From contig JAIVJG010000166.1 in assembly GCA_020200155.1 (NCBI GenBank), forward strand, positions 1 to 51,760: a DNA stretch of 51,760 nt, given 5' to 3'. The stretch is from Acidobacteriota bacterium (lineage in GTDB: Bacteria > Acidobacteriota > Blastocatellia > Pyrinomonadales > Pyrinomonadaceae). The stretch's first letter is position 1, and every line of letters begins with the position of its first letter. Shown piece after piece: positions 32,675-41,239 of the stretch. The notes beneath the pieces were generated by a model that saw nothing but the letters and a program-made list of their open reading frames with translations, did not search any database and was not told the origin of the DNA. The translations under genes and the position numbers were made by a program.

Positions 32675-34060
32675 CTAAGGTCTCTTCGCCTGCGTCCCAC
32701 GTTCTTCGGCCTGCTGCTCCGCCGCGCCTTCAGCGATCTTACGCGGGAACTTATACGGCTCTTTCAGGCCGCGCTGAGCTTCTTCGTGCGAGTCGAAGAC
32801 ATTCGGGCGCGCGAGCACGGCCTTGTACTGCGCGACGGCCTCTTCGCGCTTCCCCGCCACGTCGAGCGCCTGCGCGGCGCGCAAGCGTGAGCGCGTCGCG
32901 AGCGTCGCCTCGACGTTGGACAGAGAGGCGGCGGCCAAAAGCTCTTTCGCCGCGCGCTCCGGCTGCCCGGCGACGAAGAGCGCCTCGCCGTAGCTGTAGT
33001 GCAGGAAGTCGAGCGGCGGGCGCGGCGCGCTCGACGAAGACGATGCGCCCTGACGCGCTGCCGGTCGCTCGGACTGCAACAGCGCATCGAAGATGGCGAA
33101 AGCCTGGCTCTCAGACTTTTTCGCGGCATCAGGATTGGTCAGGCGATCCACGGCGGCCTGCGAGACGAGCGCGTCTGCGGCCTCCATCTTGAAAATATAA
33201 TTGCGCGAATACTTCGACGCGAGTTCGTTCGCCGTCGCGTAGGCATCCGCGAAGCGTCGCTCACGTTTGTAGAGCGCAATGAGCATGACTTTCGCGTCGT
33301 CGCGCGCCCACTCGCCCTCGCGCGTCACGCGTTCGAGCGTCGCCAGCCCCTTCTTCTTCGAGCCGCGAATGCCGCCGATGGCCGCCATGATTTTAATCGG
33401 GAGCGGCAGCGTCCCTGTGACATAGTCGTACATACCGATGGAGACTTCCGCGTCGTGATAGTTCGGGTCGAGTTTGAGCACTTCGCGGTGATGATCCACT
33501 GCGTCCGAGCCGTTCCGCAGCGCAGACATGAAACTTCTCTCGACCGCGCCCGCGAACGCGGCCTTCAAGCCCTCTATCGCGCCGAGGTAGTAGAGCGCTT
33601 CAACGTCTTTCGGGTCGCGCTTCAGGCGCGCCTCTGCGAGGGTCCTGGCCTGCCTCGTCAACTCGCGGAACTCCGCGACGGATTTCGCGTCGGCCTTATC
33701 ATCCTTCTCCGCGTAAAACTCTTCCGTGTTGTAGAGCGAAGTCTGTAACCGCCGCGACTCGTTCAAGGTCTTCAGCCACAGGCTCGCCGCCAGAAACTGC
33801 GGCCCCGCCGGGTGTTCGGGAAAGAGTCGCGCGATCTCTTTAAAACGCTGCCGCGCACGCTCGTAATCAAGATTGTAGAGCGCGTCGAAGCCTTCTGAAC
33901 GCAGCGCGTCGAAACGTTTCCTGTCAAACTCGGTGCCAGCCGCTGGCGCAGCAGTTGTCGTCGTCGCGGCGGCCTTCGCCGTCTGCGCGCTCAACGGCGA
34001 CGCAGAGACCGCGAGTAAGGCAATAAGCGAGAGACGAAGCAAAAACTTTTGAATTTCCAT
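32675..34060 (-). CDS. Secreted TPR-repeat protein
   Basis: A 461-residue protein with signal peptide FLLRLSLIALLAVSASPLSAQ and a Thr/Ala-rich linker, then helical repeats of the tetratricopeptide kind: SEGFDALYNLDYERARQRFKEIARLFPEHPAGPQFLAASL, RDPKDVEALYYLGAIEGLKA, LKLDPNYHDAEVSIGMYDYV, VMLIALYKRERRFADAYATANEL and SYGEALFVAGQPERAAKELLAAASL. It is probably a periplasmic scaffold or adaptor. The C-terminus is charged (EGAAEQQAEERGTQAKRP). No enzymatic motif is present. The gene is flanked upstream by thrC on the same strand and downstream by the composite palindrome. Confidence 0.82.
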   Translation of the reverse strand: MEIQKFLLRLSLIALLAVSASPLSAQTAKAAATTTTAAPAAGTEFDRKRFDALRSEGFDALYNLDYERARQRFKEIARLFPEHPAGPQFLAASLWLKTLNESRRLQTSLYNTEEFYAEKDDKADAKSVAEFRELTRQARTLAEARLKRDPKDVEALYYLGAIEGLKAAFAGAVERSFMSALRNGSDAVDHHREVLKLDPNYHDAEVSIGMYDYVTGTLPLPIKIMAAIGGIRGSKKKGLATLERVTREGEWARDDAKVMLIALYKRERRFADAYATANELASKYSRNYIFKMEAADALVSQAAVDRLTNPDAAKKSESQAFAIFDALLQSERPAARQGASSSSSAPRPPLDFLHYSYGEALFVAGQPERAAKELLAAASLSNVEATLATRSRLRAAQALDVAGKREEAVAQYKAVLARPNVFDSHEEAQRGLKEPYKFPRKIAEGAAEQQAEERGTQAKRP

Positions 34061-34122
34061 GACACTACCTCATTTTGATTTCTTCTCACGGCGAGGCCGC
34101 CCTGTGACGATGTTTGGACAAA

Positions 34123-35289
34123 CTACCCGCCGAAGCTTTCAAGATATTTCACGCCCGCCCCGGTGTTGAAAAGTACGACGCGCTCGTCCTCTCCGACCTC
34201 GCCCGCCGCCTGCATCTTCCTGAGCGCGGGCAGACACGCCGCGCCCTCCGGTGCGACGAAGATGCCTTCAGCCGCGCCGATCTCCCCGACCGCCGCGAGC
34301 AACTCTTCATCCGTGACGGCGATGGCCGTGCCATTTGATTCGCGCAGCGCGTCGAGAATCAGAAAGTCTCCGATGGCGCGCGGCACGCGCAGGCCGGAAG
34401 CGGTCGTCGAGGCGTCGGGGAATTCGTCTGCGAAGCGTTTTCCTTGCTCGAAGGCGCGGACAATCGGCGCGCACCCTGCGGCCTGCACCGTCACCATGCG
34501 CGGGCGCTTCGAGTCCACGAATCCGAGCGCCTCCATCTCGTCGAAAGCTTTCCACATGCCGATCAGTCCCGTGCCGCCGCCCGTCGGGTAGATGATTACG
34601 TCGGGGAGCGTCCAACACATTTGCTCCGCCAACTCGTAGCCGAGCGTCTTCTTGCCCTCGACGCGGTAAGGCTCTTTCAGGGTCGAAACGTCGAACCAGC
34701 CCTCTGCGTCTTTCCGCCGCGCCACTTCCGCCCCGCAGTCCGTAATCAATCCGTCAAGGAGCGTGACGTGCGCGCCCGTCTGCTCGCACTCGACGACGTT
34801 GGCGCGCGGCGTGTCCTTCGGCATGAAGATGTGCGCTTCCATTCCTGCGCGTGCCGCGTAAGCCGCGAGCGCGCCCGCCGCGTTGCCAGCCGACGGCACG
34901 GCGAGTTTCTTAACGCCTAACTCTTTCGCCATCGAGACCGCCGCCGACATGCCGCGCGCCTTGAAGCTCTGCGTCGGGTTCTGCGACTCGTCCTTGATGT
35001 AAAGCTCCTTCAGCCCCAGCGACGCGCCCAGACGTTCGGCGCGCAAGAGCGGCGTCCAGCCTTCTCCGAGTGAGACGATATTTTCGTCGTGCGCGACGGG
35101 CAGCACCTCTCTGTAACGCCATAAGTCGGCCCTTCTCCCCTTTAAATGTTCCTTCGTCAAAGTCCGCCCGGCGACTTCCAGATCGTAGCGCACGAGCAGA
35201 GGCTTGCCGCACTCCGTACAGAGATTTAGCAACCGCTGTGCCTCGTACTGCCGACCGCACGCGGCGCACACCAGATGTGTGACGTTCAT
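34123..35289 (-). CDS. thrC: Threonine synthase
   Basis: A 388-residue PLP enzyme converting O-phosphohomoserine to threonine. The N-terminal zinc ribbon has CAAC and CTEC. Then come [16 protein letters not shown], the PLP lysine motif [33 protein letters not shown] and the phosphate-binding glycine loop [16 protein letters not shown]. These are characteristic of the plant/archaeal-type threonine synthase. Length is normal. It lies upstream of the TPR gene on the same strand. Threonine synthase-like proteins with other substrates exist, but all motifs here are standard. Confidence 0.93.
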   Translation of the reverse strand: MNVTHLVCAACGRQYEAQRLLNLCTECGKPLLVRYDLEVAGRTLTKEHLKGRRADLWRYREVLPVAHDENIVSLGEGWTPLLRAERLGASLGLKELYIKDESQNPTQSFKARGMSAAVSMAKELGVKKLAVPSAGNAAGALAAYAARAGMEAHIFMPKDTPRANVVECEQTGAHVTLLDGLITDCGAEVARRKDAEGWFDVSTLKEPYRVEGKKTLGYELAEQMCWTLPDVIIYPTGGGTGLIGMWKAFDEMEALGFVDSKRPRMVTVQAAGCAPIVRAFEQGKRFADEFPDASTTASGLRVPRAIGDFLILDALRESNGTAIAVTDEELLAAVGEIGAAEGIFVAPEGAACLPALRKMQAAGEVGEDERVVLFNTGAGVKYLESFGG

Positions 35290-35654
35290 TTAGTTAAAGA
35301 GTCCTCTATGTCTGAATTTTACTGCCTTAAGCCAGTAATAATGCCTCTCCGGTTTCACTCAGCACAAGACAGGGCAGGGCTTCGCTTCGTCCTTCGCCCT
35401 TCCCGTGTGCTTCTTCACGGTCGCGTCCGGCGCGTGCAAATCGCCTGCACGCGCAAGGCTGCGCGCCAGTTGGAGCAGCTATGTTGCACCCGTCCACGGC
35501 GGATGTTAGAGTCAACGCCCTGAATTTTAGATTTTGAATTTGCGTTTTTGATTTGGGATGCTGCTTCTCAAATCGCGGGCAGGCTTTTCTCTGTTGACCG
35601 GCCCGCCGGCTTCTTTCAGACGCGAATCTGAAATCTAAACTCGAACATTCGCCG
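35290..35654. other. Intergenic region with word repeats
   Basis: A 365-base gap between divergent thrC and the HAD gene. It contains a small hairpin (GCGTGCAAATCGCCTGCACGC near 35432) and, from 35521 to 35640, words of the TTTTAGATTTTGAATTTG kind with a complementary GAATCTGAAATCTAAA at its right end. Similar words occur at 8890-8960 and 9430-9460. No ORF or known RNA is recognised. Confidence 0.55.
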
Positions 35655-36521
35655 ATGATTCGCCTAATCGCCCTCGACCTGGACGGGACGCTGCTTAACT
35701 CGCGCGGAGAAGTGTCCGAGCGCAACGGGCGCGCGATTGCCGAGGCGCGCAAGAGGGGCGTGGCGGTCGCGCTCGTCACGGGCCGGCGCTTTCGAGACGC
35801 CCGCCCGCTCGCGCTTGCGCTCGGCCTCGACGTGCCCGTCATCGCGCACAACGGCGCGCTGACCAAGCACGCGCGCACGTTGGAGACGGTCGCTGCCATC
35901 CTGATGCCGCGCGAGGCCGCGCACGCTTGTATCAGCGTCGGTCGCGCGCACGGCGCGGACGCGCTCGTCAGCGACGACCACACGGGCGCGGGCGTGCTCG
36001 TCTACGACCACATCAGCGTCGGCAACGAGGCGCTCGCGAAGTACATCGCGTGGTCGCGCCGCGTCGTCGGCGAGGAAGCGGCGGCGGCTATTCGTCGCGT
36101 TCCTTCGCTCGTAGAGTATCTGGATCACGACCCGTTGCACGTCGCCTTCTCCGGCAACTGCTCGGCGATGGAGCGCCTGAGCGCGGAGATGGAGCGCGAG
36201 TTGGGCGCGAGCGTCAAACTCCTGCTCACGCTTTATCCCACAATGGATTTCGCGCTGCTCGACATACTCCACCCGGCGGCGTCGAAGGGCGCGGGGCTGG
36301 CCGCCGTCGCCGCCGAACAGGGCTTGGGGCGCGAGGAAGTGTTGGCCGTCGGCGACAATCTCAACGACCTCGAAATGCTTGAGTACGCCGGCACGGGTGT
36401 CTGTATGGGCAACGCTCAACCACTTTTGCGCGAGCGTCCGGACTTTCACGCGACGGCCACCAATGACGAAGACGGCGTCGCACAGGCTATCGAACGTTTT
36501 GTTCTTCAGACGAATTTTTGA
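35655..36521 (+). CDS. HAD-superfamily (Cof-type) phosphatase
   Basis: A 288-residue phosphatase of the Cof/IIB class. Motif I is LIALDLDGTLLNSRGEV, motif II VALVTGRRF, motif III includes SKGAGLAAVA (Lys), and motif IV is AVGDNLNDLEML. The C2B cap lies between motifs II and III. These enzymes dephosphorylate sugar phosphates, nucleotides or PLP with loose specificity; the substrate is unknown. The stop is 11 bases before the cyclophilin start, so the two are co-transcribed. Confidence 0.9.
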   Translation: MIRLIALDLDGTLLNSRGEVSERNGRAIAEARKRGVAVALVTGRRFRDARPLALALGLDVPVIAHNGALTKHARTLETVAAILMPREAAHACISVGRAHGADALVSDDHTGAGVLVYDHISVGNEALAKYIAWSRRVVGEEAAAAIRRVPSLVEYLDHDPLHVAFSGNCSAMERLSAEMERELGASVKLLLTLYPTMDFALLDILHPAASKGAGLAAVAAEQGLGREEVLAVGDNLNDLEMLEYAGTGVCMGNAQPLLRERPDFHATATNDEDGVAQAIERFVLQTNF

Positions 36522-36532
36522 AAGGGAAACTA

Positions 36533-37030
36533 ATGGCAAATCTCATCGCAAACATCAAGACGAATAAAGGCACGATCCGCCTCGAGCTGCTTGAGGACGA
36601 AGCCCCGAAGACGGTCGAGAATTTTCGACTGCTGGCCGAAAGAGGCTTCTACGACGGCGTCATCTTCCACCGCGTCATCAATGGTTTTATGATTCAGGGA
36701 GGCGACCCGACGGGCACGGGGCGCGGCGGCGCTTCGGCATGGGGCGGACGCTTCAACGACGAAATCAATCGCCTCGCGCCGATCTATCAGGGGACGTACA
36801 AGCGCGGCACGGTCGCGATGGCGAACGCCGGGCCGAACACCAACGGCTCGCAATTCTTCATCATGCACCAGGACTACGCGCTCCCGCCCAGCTACACCAA
36901 GTTCGGACAGGTGATCGAAGGTCAGGACGTGGTTGACGCCATCGCCACGACCGCCACTGCTTCCGGCGACCGCCCGACGACGGACGTGGTGATGGAGAAA
37001 GTCACGATTGAAGGACAACAGCAGCGGTGA
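36533..37030 (+). CDS. Cyclophilin-type peptidyl-prolyl isomerase
   Basis: A 165-residue single-domain cyclophilin without signal peptide, starting at ATG 36533 after GAAAGGG. Signatures: IKTNKGTIRLELLEDEAPKTVENF, FYDGVIFHRVINGFMIQGGDPTGTGRGG (active-site Arg), GTVAMANAGPNTNGSQFFIM and YTKFGQVIEGQDVVDAI. It catalyses cis-trans proline isomerisation in the cytoplasm. The segment WGGRFNDEINRLAPIYQGTYKRG is slightly longer than in E. coli PpiB. It follows the HAD gene closely; a palindrome lies just past its stop. Confidence 0.95.
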   Translation: MANLIANIKTNKGTIRLELLEDEAPKTVENFRLLAERGFYDGVIFHRVINGFMIQGGDPTGTGRGGASAWGGRFNDEINRLAPIYQGTYKRGTVAMANAGPNTNGSQFFIMHQDYALPPSYTKFGQVIEGQDVVDAIATTATASGDRPTTDVVMEKVTIEGQQQR

Positions 37031-37043
37031 CGAGTCGGAGGCA

Positions 37044-37133
37044 GTCTCGGAGTCTGGAAGTCTGAAGTCAAAACAGCACGGCTCTCATCTTTCGTCCATT
37101 GGCTTCAGACTTCCAGACTTCAGACTTCGAGAC
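37044..37133. repeat. Inverted repeat of AGTCTGAAGTC words
   Basis: Left arm GTCTCGGAGTCTGGAAGTCT and onward (37044-37067) pairs with a right arm built from CTTCAGACTTCCAGACTTCA and similar words (37103-37133). It lies at the convergent boundary of the cyclophilin gene and the thiE/thiD remnant. Both reading frames of the remnant run into it, so the remnant's stop codon is repeat-encoded. Confidence 0.82.
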
Positions 37134-38045
37134 TCTTGTGCGGGCACGCCGTGATTGATGGGGCCGTGGCCGTGGCCGATGCGAGGCGCTTGGCGTATGG
37201 CGTCGGTGACGAACTGTTTGGCCGCGCCGACCGACTCTTCCAGATTCATCCCACGCGCGAGGCACGCGGCGATCCCGGCGGCGAGCGTGCAGCCTGTGCC
37301 GTGCGTCGCCGTCGTCTCTATGCGCGACGCGCTGAAGACGCGGACGCGCCCCCCTTCGTCGAGCACGTCGAGCGCCTCCGCTCTCAGGTGTCCACCCTTG
37401 ACGAGCACCGCACGCGCGCCCATCTCTCGCATCAACACGGCGGCGCGTCTCATGTATCCCTGCGACGCCGCTCGCGCCTGCCTGAAGAACGGCGGGCACG
37501 TTCCCGCTTGCGATGCCGCCGAGGGCGACGACGGGGAATGGCGCGAGCGTGTGCGCCGCTTCGCGCAGCGCGTCGAGGCCGGCGGGCGGGCCGTCGGCGC
37601 GCTTCGACGGCGTGTCGAAGACGGGGCCGAAGACGGCGAAATCAGCGCCCCCTTCGCGCGCCGCTCGCGCTTCCTCTAACGCGTGCGTGGAGACACCGAT
37701 GAGAAAGTCCGTGCCGAAGGCGCGGCGCACGACGGACGCTTCGAGTGATTGTGTTGTCAGGTGGACGCCGTCGCACAGGGCTGCGCGAGCGATGTCGGCG
37801 CGGTCGTTGACGAGTATGCGCGTGCTGCTTCCTCTGGACAGCGCGGCGGCGCGTGTGGCGAGTTCGTGGAGCGTGCGTGCGCGGAGTTGCTTCTCGCGCA
37901 GCTGGACGAGCGTGACGCGTGCGGCGATGGCGCTCTCTACGAGTGACAGGAGCCGCCGAAATTCTTCACTCGACGGAGTCGTTTCGCGCGTCGTCTGGCC
38001 GCTCGTGATGAGATAAGAGATTGGGGTCGGCAGTGTGTGTGGCAT
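37068..38045 (-). CDS. thiE: Thiamine-phosphate synthase with out-of-frame tail
   Basis: The first 197 residues are ThiE, which joins HMP-pyrophosphate and thiazole phosphate: ISYLITSGQ, VTLVQLREKQLRARTLHEL, ILVNDRADIARAALCDGVHL, LIGVSTHALEEARAAREGGADFAVFGPVFDTPSK and FPVVALGGIASGNVPAVLQAGASGVAGI. I start at Met 38045 because SYLIT is at the normal N-terminus. After GVAGI (37455) the last helix is missing and the frame enters a thiD remnant, producing an Arg-rich nonsense tail to 37068. The core active site is present, so residual activity is possible, but this is best read as a thiE-thiD gene pair damaged by one deletion. The first 80 bases overlap the upstream membrane-protein gene. Confidence 0.82.
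   Translation of the reverse strand: MPHTLPTPISYLITSGQTTRETTPSSEEFRRLLSLVESAIAARVTLVQLREKQLRARTLHELATRAAALSRGSSTRILVNDRADIARAALCDGVHLTTQSLEASVVRRAFGTDFLIGVSTHALEEARAAREGGADFAVFGPVFDTPSKRADGPPAGLDALREAAHTLAPFPVVALGGIASGNVPAVLQAGASGVAGIHETRRRVDARDGRACGARQGWTPESGGARRARRRGARPRLQRVAHRDDGDARHRLHARRRDRRVPRAWDESGRVGRRGQTVRHRRHTPSASHRPRPRPHQSRRARTRVSKSEVWKSEANGRKMRAVLF
37085..37453 (-). pseudogene. thiD: C-terminal fragment of hydroxymethylpyrimidine (phosphate) kinase
   Basis: Reads MRRAAVLMREMGARAVLVKGGHLRAEALDVLDEGG, RIETTATHGTGCTLAAGIAACLARG and ESVGAAKQFVTDAIRQA, then IGHGHGPINH. This is the last 40% of ThiD, including the GTGCT anion hole and its catalytic cysteine, but about 150 N-terminal residues with the substrate pocket are missing. 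It joins directly, in a different frame, to the end of thiE. The final 17 codons (after GVPAQ) come from the AGTCTGAAG repeat. It is non-functional as written. Confidence 0.85.
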
Positions 38046-38403
38046 CGGCGGCGTGCGTCGAGAGAGAGTCGTCTGCGGGCGCGGCGGCGACGGCGGCAGC
38101 GCGCGACGAGGCGGCGTCTGCGCCATGAAGATTGCGAACGGTCTGGCGGAAATGTGCCATCTCCCAGAAGGCCATCGCGAGGTTCAGGAGGCCCAGCCCC
38201 GTCACCGCGCCGCGCACCCAGCCGGAAGCGACCGCCGCCTGTAAGCCCTGCAACCCGATCTTCTGCGACGCGAGGAGCAATAGATAGTTGTCGCCCCAGT
38301 CGCTCATCCCGAACATCCCCGGCAGCCACGGCGCAATCGTCAGGACGATGCCCGCCTCCAGGCACAGGACGATGTAGAAGATGACGGTCAGTCTGGATGC
38401 CAT
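37966..38403 (-). CDS. Small multi-pass membrane protein, unknown
   Basis: A 145-residue protein with three hydrophobic segments: TVIFYIVLCLEAGIVLTIAPWLP, NYLLLLASQKIGLQGLQAAVASGWVRG and AVTGLGLLNLAMAFWEM. A polar His/Asp/Ala-rich tail follows (DAASSRAAAVAAAPADD...). I do not recognise a named family. Its last 80 bases overlap the start of thiE in another frame, implying translational coupling. A role in thiamine metabolism is not indicated by any motif. Confidence 0.65.
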   Translation of the reverse strand: MASRLTVIFYIVLCLEAGIVLTIAPWLPGMFGMSDWGDNYLLLLASQKIGLQGLQAAVASGWVRGAVTGLGLLNLAMAFWEMAHFRQTVRNLHGADAASSRAAAVAAAPADDSLSTHAADATHTADPNLLSHHERPDDARNDSVE

Positions 38404-38469
38404 GATAAAACAGAGATTGTGGATCAGAGATGAGAGGTTGCTGAAAGGCGGAGGGCTTTTTACTAACCC

Positions 38470-40860
38470 TTAGCCTCTGACCTCCAACCTCTTTTTCTCC
38501 AGTTCGCGCAGCCTCTCGGCGACGCCGCGATACGAAACGTCTATGCTGTAGACTTCCGTGAAAGTTTCGATGGCGTGTTCGAGGTCGCCCATCTGCTCGT
38601 AGGCCGCGCCGAGTTCGTATCGCAACGCCTGATACTCGTCCTTCGTGTGGCCGGGCGCGCCGAGTCCTTTGCGGAACCACATCACGGCGGACTGCGGCAC
38701 GCCCTTCTCCGTGAAACAGTGGCCGAGCAGGTTGCAGCACTGTAAGTAGCGCGACGTGCCGTCGCCCGGAGCGGACACGTCAATGGCAATCTGTAACTCC
38801 TCTATGGCCTGATCGTGCAGCCCCATCTCGCGATAGGCGATGCCCATGTTGAAGTGGGTTTCGTAGTCCGCCTCGGAGGTGTCCTCGGTGTCCTCCACCG
38901 CCTCGCGGAACTCGTCGAAGATGGCGGCGAGGCCGGGATCAATTCCGCCTGCGACGCGTGCGCCGCCGGTTTTGGCTGGCTGCGCGCTGGTCGCTGGCGA
39001 CGATGCCGCCGGCGGAGCTTCAAACTCTATCCCGACTGATTCGGAACCGGCGGCTTCCCTCCCGCCCGTGAGTGCAGGGGCGGGCGACTGCGGCGCGTCC
39101 GCGTCGAGGTCGAAGCCGGGGATGTCTGAAAAATCAAAGCCCCCGGCAGGGGCAGCGTCGCCGTCGTCTTCTATTGCGGGCGCGTCGGCGCTGTCGGATG
39201 ACAGGCGTTTGCGTCGCGCCACGATCTCGGCGTGGGTTCCGTACTGCTGTTCGAGCATGTCGAGCGTGTCGCGCGCAGTGTCGGTGTAGCCCTGTGCGAT
39301 GTAGAAGTCCACGCTCTCCAAGTCGTGCTTGAGCGACTGCTCGGCGCGCAAGTTTCCCGCACCATCCCCTCTCTCGCCAATTCCCGCAGCGAAATCCACA
39401 TCCTGAAAGTTTTGTGAAGCGGCCTGCACGGGCGCGGCATGCTCCGGCGTCACGGACGAAGCGCTCGCGGCATCTGTGAAGTCGTCGAAGTCTGCGAAAG
39501 AAGAGGCGATGCTGGGAGTCTCCGCCGGCTCATGCGTGTTCCACTCGAACTCCGTGGCGGGGGGCGCGCCCTTGCCGCCGGCGGACGGGGACGACGCGGT
39601 GAACGACTCGTCGTTCAACATGAAACTCTCAAAGGTCGGCACCTCGAACTCGTCGCTGCCCGTCCCTTGCGACGCAGGCTCGTCGCCCGGCAGCGGGCCG
39701 CCCAGTGCTTCAAGGCGTGAAGCGTAGCGCGCCTCGTCGGGAACGAGGCGGACGAGGTGCGCCAATGCGCGCCGCTCCACGTCGGTCGCGCCCGCCGTTT
39801 CGGATGCGTCGGCCAGTCGTTCGAGCGCCGTGCGCAGGCGCATGTCGTCGCGCTGCCAGTCGTAGATGCGTACCAGCAGGTGCAGCGCATCCATCTGCTC
39901 AGGGTCGCGCGCCAGCACCTCCTGCAATAACTCGACGAGTTGCTCATCCGGCTTGCCCGTCGGGGCCAACTCCACGATGCGACGGAGCAGGTGCGTGCAT
40001 TGATCCTGATTGCCTTGTTGAAGGTAGAGCCGGGCCACGTCGAAGAACATCGTGTAGTTGGAACTCTCGCAAACGACCAGATATTCGACGGCACGCTCTG
40101 CGCCCGGAGCGTTCTCGGCCTCGACGTAGGCACGCGCCAGCATTGCGCGCAATTCCAGATCGCCGGGTGCGGCAGCAGCGAGTTCTTCAAGCACCTCCGC
40201 CGCTTCGTCCGCCGTGCCCAGCACGGAGTGCGCGGCGATCATGCCGTGCAGCGCGTCGTGAGAATTCGGACGGAGCGAGAGCGCACTGGTGTATGCTTCG
40301 AGCGCCTGCTCGTGGTCGCCGCGCGCCGCCAGTCGCTCGCCCGCCGCGATGTAGGCGTCGGCGGCTGGCTCCGGCATCTTCTCTTTGACGTAGCTTTGCG
40401 CGAGACGCAGGCGGATGTCGGTGTTGGAGGGGTCGAGATCGGCGATGCGGCGCATCACTTCAAGCGCCTCGCGGGGCTTGCCCGCGTGCATCTGCGCGTC
40501 GGCAGCCGTCAGATACTGCGCGCGCGCGTCGGTCGTCAGTCCCTGATGCTCGTAGAGCGAGGCCAGCGTCATCGCCAGTTCGTAGTCCTGCGGGCTGAAG
40601 CGCGTGAGCTTCTTGTACATCGCGATGGCTTTGAGCGCGAAGCCTTGTCCGCGATAATGTTCCGCGACGCGCCGGTAGCAGGCGACGGCCTCCTCTTTTT
40701 TATCAATGCGGTTGTAGAGATCGCCGAGCGTGTTGAGCGCGTTGAAGTCTGACGGGTCGGCCTCGACGATCCGTTGATACTCCTGAATGGCAGAGGGTAT
40801 CCTGCCCTGGGCAAGGGACTTCTCAGCCGCACGAAGAACTTTTGCTTTATCGAATGCCAT
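38470..40860 (-). CDS. Large TPR protein with acidic linker
   Basis: A 796-residue cytoplasmic protein. I start at Met 40860 (MAFDKAKVLRAAEKSLAQG), where the repeats begin. Residues 1-390 hold about ten TPR units (QEYQRIVEADPSDFNALNTLGDLYNRIDKKEEAVACYRRV and so on). A 250-residue Ser/Ala/Asp/Glu-rich linker follows, containing FDFSDIPGFDLD and a short helical block (LKHDLESVDFYIAQGYTDTARDTLDMLEQQYG) like those in FimV-type proteins. Two more TPRs close the chain (YETHFNMGIAYREMGLHDQAIEELQIAIDV). It is probably a scaffold for a large assembly; links to pili or motility are only suggested by the FimV-like block. No signal peptide. Confidence 0.8.
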   Translation of the reverse strand: MAFDKAKVLRAAEKSLAQGRIPSAIQEYQRIVEADPSDFNALNTLGDLYNRIDKKEEAVACYRRVAEHYRGQGFALKAIAMYKKLTRFSPQDYELAMTLASLYEHQGLTTDARAQYLTAADAQMHAGKPREALEVMRRIADLDPSNTDIRLRLAQSYVKEKMPEPAADAYIAAGERLAARGDHEQALEAYTSALSLRPNSHDALHGMIAAHSVLGTADEAAEVLEELAAAAPGDLELRAMLARAYVEAENAPGAERAVEYLVVCESSNYTMFFDVARLYLQQGNQDQCTHLLRRIVELAPTGKPDEQLVELLQEVLARDPEQMDALHLLVRIYDWQRDDMRLRTALERLADASETAGATDVERRALAHLVRLVPDEARYASRLEALGGPLPGDEPASQGTGSDEFEVPTFESFMLNDESFTASSPSAGGKGAPPATEFEWNTHEPAETPSIASSFADFDDFTDAASASSVTPEHAAPVQAASQNFQDVDFAAGIGERGDGAGNLRAEQSLKHDLESVDFYIAQGYTDTARDTLDMLEQQYGTHAEIVARRKRLSSDSADAPAIEDDGDAAPAGGFDFSDIPGFDLDADAPQSPAPALTGGREAAGSESVGIEFEAPPAASSPATSAQPAKTGGARVAGGIDPGLAAIFDEFREAVEDTEDTSEADYETHFNMGIAYREMGLHDQAIEELQIAIDVSAPGDGTSRYLQCCNLLGHCFTEKGVPQSAVMWFRKGLGAPGHTKDEYQALRYELGAAYEQMGDLEHAIETFTEVYSIDVSYRGVAERLRELEKKRLEVRG

Positions 40861-41239
40861 CAGGAATTTTCTGCCGTTCGGGAAGTGGACACTCAAACCA
40901 ACTATGGCTGTTCGGGTGAGCGACAGGAGGCTCGTGCCCGGCTCAAACGTCTCGCCCCTGCCTTCGAAGGACTGGCAATTTTCTACGCTAACACGCGTTC
41001 GCGCGGAGTGTCAACCAGGTCGTTCCGCAAGATTTACGCGGGAAAATCAAGGAATGAGGGGTGCGCGATGTGTATTGAAAAGCAGGGAAGCAGGGGACGT
41101 GGGCCGGGGTTGGAAGGGGGCCGGAGCCGCGCGGCTCTGATCGAAATTTCAGTCATTTGACCCGTAGCCTTTCGTCGCTCTTTCACCACCCGTTTTCATT
41201 TCTCCGTCCCATTTGAAAGTCAAAGACTCATATACGGAC
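40861..41239. other. Divergent intergenic region before the polysaccharide genes
   Basis: A gap of about 380 bases between the TPR gene (minus) and the O-antigen ligase (plus). It presumably carries both promoters; I cannot single out a convincing box pair. The stretch 41040-41130 is G-rich on the plus strand (AGGGAAGCAGGGGACG). No ORF with family similarity and no RNA motif is seen. Confidence 0.45.

Noticed and set aside
38404-38469. TPP riboswitch upstream of the thiE unit
   Set aside because: The CUGAGA and ACC-CUGAUC-type core elements are absent; the gap holds a word palindrome.
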